DNA from: Cephalotus follicularis
Lineage: Eukaryota > Streptophyta > Magnoliopsida > Oxalidales > Cephalotaceae
DNA: 64,000 nt
Direction: 5' to 3'
NCBI GenBank assembly: GCA_001972305.1
Contig: BDDD01001492.1
Location: 62,001-126,000 of the forward strand
The notes under the pieces were generated by a model, which worked only from the letters and a program-made list of their open reading frames with translations, made no database searches and was not told the DNA's origin. The translations under genes were made by a program, and so were the position numbers. This document shows, piece by piece, positions 38,515 to 47,424 of the stretch (positions within the stretch are counted from its first letter, which is position 1; each line of letters opens with the position of its first letter).

Positions 38515-41500
38515 TCACGATCTACCCTTTTCAGGACCAACCTTATCTGGGGTAGAAGCCAACTCTACTCTTAGATTCTCAACTTTCTCCTTCAAATCCC
38601 TGATCTCCAAAGCAGAAAGAATCCTCTCCTTGATCTCTGCTTCTATTTCTTCCAATTCTGCCAAATTCGAGCCTTTCACTGCCTCGGTCTTCAGTTCCTC
38701 AATTTTGCCATTAAGACCTGCCACATCTATCACATTTCCTATTCTCTCATATATCTCTTTGTTCACATTTACTATCTTCTCTTGCAACTCTGGGGTTGGA
38801 GTTGCCACCTTTCTCTTAGTTACCCCAATAATCTCCAACCCATTAGACCTTAAAACTTCCACAAGCTCTTTCTTCGCTCTCTCTACTTCCTCTATCAAAT
38901 CTTTATCAAGCGGATACCCTTTAGAAAACTTTTCCTGAGCCTTCTTCAGGACTTCCATTTTCGCCTTTAGCTCTTCCGAAACTTTCTGATTAATCTCCAA
39001 TCTTAGTTTGTCTCTTTTAGCATTCAGCTCGGAGAGCCTATTTACTATGTTCAGCTTTTCCAGCTTCTGCTTTAATCCAAGATAGGCTCCCGGCCGCGAC
39101 AACTTCTGCTTAAATTGTTGCATTAATTTATCTGCCCTGTCCTTTAAGTTTTGATTAAGGGGCTGGTTAGGAGGGTCACTTGGTGCTTTGGATACTTCCA
39201 ACTTTACTGATTCAAGCTTCTCTTTCAAATCCATAGAAATGAATGCTTTGGTGATCTCCTGATCCACGTCTTCTTTGAGTTTCTTAATTGCTTGGCTAGT
39301 AATCGGCTCAGGAAGTACATTTGCCTCGAGAAATTTCTTCTTCAGGTTCTCAAGTTCTGAATCGATATCAGCAGCATTTAGCACATTGACATCTGATGAT
39401 TTCATATTCCGCTTCCTCTCTGGTTCTATCATAACGCCTTCCTGGAAACCTCCAATGGACCGGTATTTGAGCCTCCGATGGCGCAGCAAGTCTTCCACAT
39501 CCATTTTTGTCAATTCCTAGGTTCATTTTAGTATTGCTATGAGTGGTGGACGACTAGGAATCAATAAAAGAGGGGGGAGATGAACAATGTGGCCTAACCA
39601 TAAAAAGGAACCTACACAACATATAAAGGGAAACTTCTTGCTTCCATGACATAAACAGAATTCATATAAAGAGTTCCTTATAAAGCAGGTTACTTTCTAA
39701 AGAGACTTCACTACGTTCACATTAGTCATTCATAAAAAGAGGAGAGCATTAGTTATGGAGAAATTCTTAGAGGGACACAATCCAAATAAATACAACCAAT
39801 AATAAAGGGTCATATCATATACTAATTTGACAAATTGTGACAAACCACTGATATGAACTTTTATGATTGGTTGTACCCACATGAATTGTGTCCACCCAAG
39901 ATTTTTTCTAAGTTATGCTCTTCTATGTAGTCCCACTTTGGTGCTAGAAAAATATATCATTATGACCAAAACCAAAACTTCTTATGTGAAAATGATGCAT
40001 TGCCATGGGGAATCGACTCCCATGGGAACAACTTAAGTCATATAAATTATAATAAATGCATTAGCAGCAACCTCACAAGTTTTTTGCTTTTATATGTAAA
40101 ATTTGCAAACATTTGTCAAGATGTTTTAAGCTTTAGAACCATTCCAGAACCTAAGCACTTAAATGTTGATGTGAATACAACATTTACCTCCATGGCCTGA
40201 GTGATTGCCACCTTAATTTGCTGCGATGTCCACATAGGATCTGCATGTGCCCCTCCAAGAGGCTCCTGTGCAGAAAGAAATATCAATAATGAGTTGACAT
40301 GAGGTAATTTATACGATCTTCATTCAGTCATATTATTTTGAGCTAGATTCTAGTTAGAACAGCGCTTAACTATGATCAGATTATTACACAAAAACTTATG
40401 ATCAGATTCTATATGTTGAGATAAAACACTGAATATTTTAACAGTCATTGCCAACCCAAATAGATGGGCGATTGAGGAACCATATATATCACCATGAAAG
40501 AAAAGTAGAGGACCAATTTCTTACAGGAATTATAGCATCAGCAATTTTGAGCCTGTAATGTTCTTGAGCTGTTATTCTCAGTTTCTCAGCTGCCTAAACA
40601 AATGCAAGAAAATTCTCTGACGAGTAAAACAGCCCGAACTCCATATGAACCCAAGTATAAAACATATACCTTAGGAGCAGCTTGGGAAGATTTCCACAAT
40701 ATTGCAGCACATGCTTCAGGACTGGTTGGATAAAGAGCCACCATAAGCATGTTGTAACAAAAGTGAAAAGATTTACACTTCGAAATATATCAGAAGATAA
40801 ATGTATTACTAGGTCTAACAGGTTAACCAGTAACATACTCGGAATTAAACAACATAAACCATGACTCTGTGAGTAGTGTTGTAAGCTAGAGATCCTTATT
40901 TGTCGTTTGATTATGGTTTCCAATAATGTATAAAAAGTTCAAATTCAGATAAAACATTGATGTGGAAAACATTTCTGAAGATAGAAACATAAGGGAAAGA
41001 ACTGCTATCACCTTGCAACATAAAAAGCAGAGTTTTCCAGCATAAACATTTTATTGGCACAAGCAATGGCAAGAGCCCCACCAGAGCCACCTTCACCAGT
41101 TACCACTGTGACAATGGGCACTTTCAGACCAAACATGGTCCTCAAATTTTGCGCTATTGCTTCACCCTGCACAGAATGAAACAGACTAATTCATTTGTAA
41201 TAATGCACAATGGGCCAATGGGGTGTGTCCAAGATAAAACACGTGGAAAAAGAAAGCATACACACTTGGCCAAGTTCCTCAGATTTAAGATCTGCAAAAG
41301 CTCCAGGAGTGTCAACAAATGTAATAATAGGAAAACCATGATGGTCAGCATATTTCATCATCCGCAGAGCCTTCCGATACCTATTAATAGGGAAAAACTC
41401 ATGTCAACTTTTGGCTTGAACTTTTACAGACTAAGATGAAAAGCTTGGATGCCTATCTACTTGGGAACCTACACATTATCCATTGAGAATAAATCACAGT

Positions 41501-43345
41501 CCATACCCATGAGGAGTTGGCATAGCAAAGTTTCGAGCAATGTTCTCCTTTGTGTTCCGACCTTTTTGATGACCTATGAACATGTAGCTCTTACCATCCA
41601 TGCTTCCAATTCCAGTTACAATAGCAGGATCATCATAGCCAGCGCGATCCCCATGGAGTTCCACCCACTAAAAATGAAAAAGGCAACGAATATAGAATTG
41701 TTTTTTGATGGCGCAAAATAGAAATATATATAAGAGTAATGTTTTTAGTGAACTACCTTCTCTGTGATATTGAATATATGATCAAGAACTGTCGGTCTGT
41801 TGGGATGTCGAGCGATAGACAGACGTTGGATGGGTGTCAAACGTGTGTATAAATCTTTCAGAGCCTGAATTTGAAGTAAAAAGAAGGTTAGAGGCTTAGC
41901 TGGTAATTAAGTGTATCCATGAGATTAGTTACAACTAAAATATTATAGAGAGAAAAAAATGGATTTAGAGGTCACTAAAAAGTATATACAAAACTGCAAT
42001 CCATAATAGATTAGAATAAGCATACATATTGTCCGAGGCCTTTTTCCATAATCGGAATAAACAGATAAACCAAGCATATCAATGCTATAGTTTAAGGAAA
42101 GGCATTTACCGCATTGTAGGATGTTACCAACCGAAAAACATAAGTTCTAGATATGATGTCATGGCATGTGCAATGATTTTCCATGCACATGTTTACTTAA
42201 AAGGGAATGCATCAAGCATGAAATGAGGCCAACTTCGTAATATCCTCACTCTCATGTAAATAAATTCCATCTAAACCGGAATTGAGAGCGGTATATATGC
42301 CAAAATAATAGTATCCTGTTTTGCCTTTCAACACTTGTAGATAAACATGATAAAACTTCCTGGTTGACCACTAGAATTCTAACTATGCAGAATAACAGCA
42401 AGATAGTAATTGACAGTCACTTCCATTTCATGCTTGCATTTTCAGCAGAATTTCAAGATTTTGAGGGCAATATAAGAGTGAAAGCAATCAATAGAAAATT
42501 CAAAAATTTATCCTCCAGAAATGCAAAACAAAACCAATTACAAAGGTAATGGAGTCATTTTTGCAGATAGGAGATAAAATACTTCTTTACCTGTTGATAC
42601 TTGCTTTCCAAAGCATTGATTTGGTCACTAAAATCTAGACCAGTTTCATCAGCCATTCTCCTTATCTGCCCAAAAAAAAAAAAAAAAAGAACTAAACAAC
42701 AGATATATGCACAAGGGCTCAGGTCTGACATTTGTGTCTGTGTACAAATTGTATGTGATGTCAATTAGCAAGATTATAGAAGCAAGAAAATGCTACTTTG
42801 CTAATGTTAGAAATTATGTTTAGCATGACTCAGCATGAATGAAGGAAGAAGTCATTTTTAGCTCTATGCCATTAATGACTTTTAACCAACTAGCTGTCAA
42901 GAATTGCAGAATCTTATTAATGAGCAGCTTCTCAATTGATTCAAAAAAAGCAACTCACCTCAACAATCTTTTTTTCAAGATCAACCAGTGGCTTCTCAAA
43001 ACCAAGAGTCACTGGCTTTGGTTTCTCATCTAGAGGCTTGAAGTAAGACAGGTAAGTCAAGTGTCCACTGCTTATATTTGGATCAATGTCATCAGGCCAA
43101 GGATAATCATGCTTCCTCCCCTTTTTAACTTTTGCAATAACAGAAAATCTCCTATTGCTTCCAATCCAAGAATCTTCCAAAGCCTTGGACCAATATCTAT
43201 TTACCCATCTAATCGAACTTCTAAAAAATTTACCAGCGAAAAAGTCCATGCCAAAATAGAAATGAGACCCAAGTTCAAAAAATCCTCCATCTTCGCCTCG
43301 TCTTCCTCTTCCAAAATTTGCAGCTACAAATGATAATGTAGTCAT
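38515..43345 (-). CDS. CAC3: Plastid acetyl-CoA carboxylase, carboxyltransferase alpha subunit
   Basis: The nuclear-encoded alpha subunit pairs with plastid-encoded AccD to move the carboxyl from biotin to acetyl-CoA, making malonyl-CoA for fatty-acid synthesis. Ten exons join in phase: 42959-43345, 42591-42665, 41757-41864, 41507-41667, 41266-41380, 41012-41166, 40670-40721, 40525-40593, 40188-40265 and 38515-39516, giving 733 residues. An N-terminal Ser/Phe/Arg-rich stretch fits a chloroplast transit peptide, followed by [13 protein letters not shown] and [13 protein letters not shown]. The AccA core has [34 protein letters not shown] and [14 protein letters not shown]. The last exon (334 codons) is a long Lys/Glu-rich coiled-coil extension typical of plants and absent from bacterial AccA. 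An in-frame ATG at 43417 exists; 43345 fits a transit peptide better. Confidence 0.95.
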
Positions 43346-44868
43346 CTCTACAATCAAACTCACTGTATACGAATTCAAAATTGCACACGTGGGTGCTTCA
43401 TGTGCTTCAACCTGCATTATGCAATACTTACAAAAGGTGAGTAAATAATAAAATCTCCATATATCTGCATTGAATGCATGCTATACATTATATAGCATAA
43501 TCCTGACAACCAGTTTTCTATAATGCATAGATTTGAAACATTCATACGACATAGGGTCTCCCTGAAGACATATAAGAGATTGATCAAAATGAACCATTCA
43601 GACTTCAAAATTGCATATACCAAACAGATGCATGCTATAAAATTAGGGAGCATGTCCTATAGTATCACATTGTAAGCAATGCATGAAACCTTCTAGACAC
43701 ATAGGAAACTACGGGATGGATAAAATGAACTATATATATTCAAATTTCTTTATTGCGAAGAAGGTATAGTTTAATAAAATGAAGTGGTAGAATGGCTAAG
43801 TACGGCAAGCTTTGAACACTCATCATTTCATTCTAGATTCTCCAGTCACATAAAACACAGCATTTCTTGATAAAGGGAATAGTTAGGTTTCAAATCACAA
43901 TTTACCAGTTCAATAACATAGCGAAGAACATAATTAAAAGCAGTAGCCACCAATTTTTATAAATCAAGTGCCTAACCTTACAGTAATATATACAAGATGA
44001 CTCTGTATTCACAGGAGAACTCTAGTTTAACACTCACCCATCAGGCCATCAACAACAACATATATACAGCAAAACAGAAGCAACAATTCAAGTATAATGC
44101 TTTTACTTTTATATTATATAGGATTGGATGCATTAAAGTGAAAGATGTGTATGATGGGGTTAGAGAAATAAATTATATGTTCATTCTCTTTACTTTTGAT
44201 AAAGTTACTTAGCTGGAAAGCATATGCATCAAACATTTATATCTAATGAAATGAGTAGTGTAAATAACCAGACAAAAGATATGTTTTTTTATGTTAAGGT
44301 TTGGTCAAAACTTACTTTTGGCAGTAAAAAAATGTAGTATGCTCTATTCCTTCCTACTTACTGGGAGTTCCTAACTAATGAAAGCAGTTCATGGATACTG
44401 TAGTTTGTAGGAAATATGCTGCAACACTTTTGATTGGTGTGTGTTTGACAAGCGCCATAAAAGTGCACAGTCAAGACATTCATCATAAATTGAGGATAAC
44501 TACCACGTATAAAGAGGACCCACAAAAGTCCATATCAAGTTGGGCCAACAACAAAAGCCCAACAAGGGTAAATTGGACAATTTGGAATTATACCCATATA
44601 TGGGCTTTTCGTGGCCACATAATTAGGAGCTAGTTGAAAAAAGCTTACATACATGTTACATGTTAGTAGTATGTTTCTATTTTCAAAAATGCTAAACGTC
44701 TTAATATTTTTATTAATTTTTTTTATGTAAATAACATAAAGAATAAAATAGTTAGGTGAATCTTACTATTTTTCATAAATAAATAAATACATATCATGTA
44801 TAGTGAAACATCTGTTAGAATAAAAAAATTGATAAAACTGTTAGTAAATCTAACGTTAATATTCAATT
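43346..44868. other. Upstream region of the carboxyltransferase gene
   Basis: Promoter and leader of the carboxyltransferase gene plus AT-rich spacer up to the retrotransposon target duplication at 44869. A spliced 5' leader is possible because the coding frame stays open to 43417. No other gene recognised. Confidence 0.5.
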
Positions 44869-44873
44869 ATATG

Positions 44874-45939
44874 TGTTGATACAGAAATCCTTCTCTCAAC
44901 AGTATCCTACGTGGAGGACTTTGATTTGTTAAGAGAAACGCTTGTCACTGATGCCTTTAAGGAAGAAACGGATCTAGGATACCTGCACAAGTAGCAACAA
45001 TGGTGAAGGCCCAAGAGGTTGTTCTCCCGGGGACACTCCGACGCTCAAGTTAGTCTAATGCAGATGAAATATTATACTCTCTTGAAGGTAAAAATTGCTG
45101 ACCTTTGTTCAGTGTGTTAAACTTGTATTTATAGTGGTGTTTAGTAACTGATTGAGCATGAAATCTGGAGTTGATGACTATCCCCTAAGGAAATTCCGAG
45201 GATCTCGGGATTTCCCTTATCTCCACCTGATTTTTCTCTTCTTTCCTTTGTTGTAGTTGATCACGTATCTATCTCTTTGTTTGGATAAGTGTAGATCCCG
45301 TGAAATCTGTTGGAGTTAATCTCTTTATCCTTTCTTCCATATCCGATAGTAGTTATCCTTATCTTCTTTACTTAGAGGATAAGGATCCCTAGAATTTAGG
45401 CTAACTCCTTATCCCCATTCCGTGAATGAGGAGGAGACCTTCTATCCGAGGAGAGGAGCTGTTGTGAGGCTAATGAGATAGTTGGCCCCTGATCTCGAAG
45501 TCTTCTCGGCCCATAGACCTGTATTTGAATTGGATGGCCTTTGGTTCTGTCTGAGGAAACAGATCTTGGAAATGGAAACGTTGGGCGCGTCCTCGGCACT
45601 TATGCCGAGGATAGGTCCTCCTTGAGCTACTCCTTTCTTGATTCCCTGATTATAGTCATTTGGAATAGGTGACTTGTTATGCGGCCGAGGGTGTCCTCGG
45701 CTAGGTTGCCTCAAATGGTGTCCTCGGACCAGGATCCGAGGAGGTTGATTGTTGCACTGGAACATTGAATGTGTCCTCGGCACTTGTGCCGAGGAAGAGA
45801 ACTCCCTTTACCTCTGTTATGTTAGCGTTCGTGCTTCCTCTGTCTTCAATTCACTAGTTCTTATCTCTTTGCACACTTGGCTATGTGATTGAGAGGACAC
45901 GTGTTACCTTAAATTTGACTTTTAATTTTCCCCACATCA
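44874..45939 (-). repeat. Left (3') LTR
   Basis: On the plus strand it runs from TGTTGATACAGAAATCC to TTTTCCCCACATCA; in element sense it starts TGATGTGGGG and ends CTGTATCAACA. 1066 bp, equal in length to the right LTR. It differs at about eight positions (for example CCAAGAGG versus CCAGGAGG, and ATCCGATAG versus ATCCGTTAG). Contains a row of short palindromes (see separate entry). Confidence 0.95.
45590..45795. repeat. Four short CTCGG palindromes within 206 bp of the LTR
   Basis: Perfect or near-perfect hairpins: CTCGGCACTTATGCCGAG (near 45592), CCGAGGGTGTCCTCGG (45685-45700), CCTCGGACCAGGATCCGAGG (within 45721-45742) and CTCGGCACTTGTGCCGAG (near 45776). The same set recurs in the right LTR at about 50797-51002. 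Diverged versions persist in both solo LTRs, for example CTCGGCATCAGTGCCGAG near 20711 and CTCGGCAGCAGTGCCGAG near 51860. Confidence 0.85.
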
Positions 45940-45953
45940 TATGCCCCCCTGGT
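45940..45953 (-). other. Polypurine tract (second-strand primer site)
   Basis: In element sense the bases just before the 3' LTR read ACCAGGGGGGCATA and then TGATGTGGGG. The G-run directly upstream of the LTR start is the expected plus-strand DNA primer site. Confidence 0.75.
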
Positions 45954-46343
45954 CCTTGTTCTCTGACCTTGGTCAGAGGACAAGGAGCAGAGTTGAGAGC
46001 CATGGCCCAGGCAATCCACCTTTGCTATGCTTACTAAAAACCTCTTCGTTCACAGTGACTGAGGACCAAGACTTGTATTATTATGTCTCGAAGGGGGTTG
46101 GGTTGTTAAACGTGCCTTAGTGGAGGAACAAATCTGCCCCCTTATCTTCTCATATCACATCCGTTGGCCTTCGTGTCTTGAACCCTCATTATTACCCTTT
46201 AGTAGTATATTAACTTTGCTTGACACATGGCGCTAGCAGAGGGTTTCCCGCCTGTGTCTTTTCGTTCCCCGCGCTTGGAGTGTCTATTGGTTTCTCAACC
46301 CTTGGATCTTTGTTAGAGGGAGGGCCAGGATTAAATTTGGGGT

Positions 46344-46352
46344 CTATAAAAG
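46344..46352 (+). promoter_or_regulatory. TATA box of the antisense ORF
   Basis: CTATAAAAG in the context GGGTCTATAAAAGAAACTC lies 215 bp upstream of the antisense ORF start. It is followed by a pyrimidine-rich leader (CTTTCTTGCTCTCTTGCC) typical of plant 5' UTRs. It suggests transcription from inside the element, opposite to gag-pol. Inference from sequence only. Confidence 0.55.
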
Positions 46353-46566
46353 AAACTCTAAATCACTAAGCCACTCTTTTACGCTTTCTTGCTCTCTTGC
46401 CTTCTTGCTATTTTGCTTTCTTGCTAATACCAGAGAATTTCCAAGACCCACAGTTCTTCAAATCTTCGTCTTCAGTTCATCTTCATCCACAGTAAGTTGT
46501 TGATCTTTTCACTGCTCTTGAACTGACTCTTGTCTTTCCTTTTCTTTATCTTCTACTTCAATTCCG

Positions 46567-47424
46567 ATGGCTAGAACCAACCAAACTGCTGGGGTTTCCC
46601 ATCCTTTGGAGGTTGAGCCCCTGGCAACGATATATCCCCCCACTGAGGGTCCCCTTCGATCAGAAGGTAGCCTGGGGGCCGCCATGGATGAATCATCCCC
46701 TCCTGTAACCGAGACTGACTCCTCTGAAGTCGATGGCTTTGGGGTCAGTACTCTAACTATGGATGACGTGGTTGAACTCGCCAGGAAGTTCAACTTTCCC
46801 CCTGGGTTGAGGTTTAGCCTCCCCAAGGATCCTCGGAGAGTCACAAAAAGCAAAAAGGGTTTCTTCTTTGTCTCCATGGGGGCTCTCGGCCATGGTCTGA
46901 GGATCCCTGTTTCTACTTTTGCTCTGTCAGTCTTGGAGACATTCCAAATTCACCCTTCTCTACTTCAACCCCAGTCGTGGAGTTTCATAATAGGGTTTCT
47001 AGTTAAGTGTCAGGAGTCTGGAGTGACCCCTACAATGGGATTGTTTAAGCAATTCCACGTCCTTTCATCCTCGCCAGGGAAACCTGGCTACTTTTTCAAA
47101 TCACGTCCTGGTGTTATCAAAATTCTCACCAAACCAACCCAGTCCATCAAAAACTGGAGGAGGAGGTACTTCCTCGTCACAAATCTCGAAGGGTTCACCC
47201 CCCCTAAGTGGTGCAACTCTTTGAACACCACCCACCTTAACAAAAGACCTTCATTGTCCGAGGCCGAGGACCTAGACTTCAACAGGCTTATCAGTTTGAA
47301 GCCCGAGGAGGTGAATAGTGTCGTTGGTCTGCTCTTACATTCTCTGCTCTCGGCACTTTTACTATCCTCAACTCTTCAAAGGCCGACTTCAGGCTTTGAA
47401 AATGGGCTAGGTACTTTGCCATGA
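46567..47424 (+). CDS. Antisense ORF of the Tat-like element (gypsy-type 'Transposase_28'-like domain)
   Basis: An open frame of 285 codons running opposite to gag-pol, between the pol remnant and the 3' LTR. An acidic Ser/Glu-rich N-terminus (about 1-60) leads into MDDVVELARKFNFPPGLRF, FFFVSMGALGHGLRIPVSTF, IHPSLLQPQSWSFIIGFLVK and FLVTNLEGFTPPKW. This resembles the plant domain called 'putative gypsy-type transposon' (Pfam Transposase_28) in retrotransposon proteins. Its function is unknown. The genuine domain ends before about residue 250; the last ~35 residues read antisense through the RNase H end of pol and come from a deletion that fused the two. The start is the first ATG after the pyrimidine-rich leader. 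Confidence 0.75.
   Translation: MARTNQTAGVSHPLEVEPLATIYPPTEGPLRSEGSLGAAMDESSPPVTETDSSEVDGFGVSTLTMDDVVELARKFNFPPGLRFSLPKDPRRVTKSKKGFFFVSMGALGHGLRIPVSTFALSVLETFQIHPSLLQPQSWSFIIGFLVKCQESGVTPTMGLFKQFHVLSSSPGKPGYFFKSRPGVIKILTKPTQSIKNWRRRYFLVTNLEGFTPPKWCNSLNTTHLNKRPSLSEAEDLDFNRLISLKPEEVNSVVGLLLHSLLSALLLSSTLQRPTSGFENGLGTLP

Noticed and set aside
38468-38938. 156-codon plus-strand ORF, Ser/Phe-rich
   Set aside because: Mirror of the Lys/Glu-rich last exon of the carboxyltransferase gene on the minus strand.
43346-43417. Upstream in-frame ATG extending the carboxyltransferase N-terminus
   Set aside because: The acidic MQVEAHEAP start does not look like a chloroplast transit peptide, whereas the ATG at 43345 does. 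Kept as an alternative only.
45396-45783. Short minus-strand ORFs (repeated at 50603-50990)
   Set aside because: Lie within the LTRs, differ only as the LTRs differ, and show no domain; treated as chance frames.
46509-46877. Minus-strand ORF opposite the antisense ORF
   Set aside because: Shadow frame; the plus-strand frame carries the recognisable domain and the TATA box.
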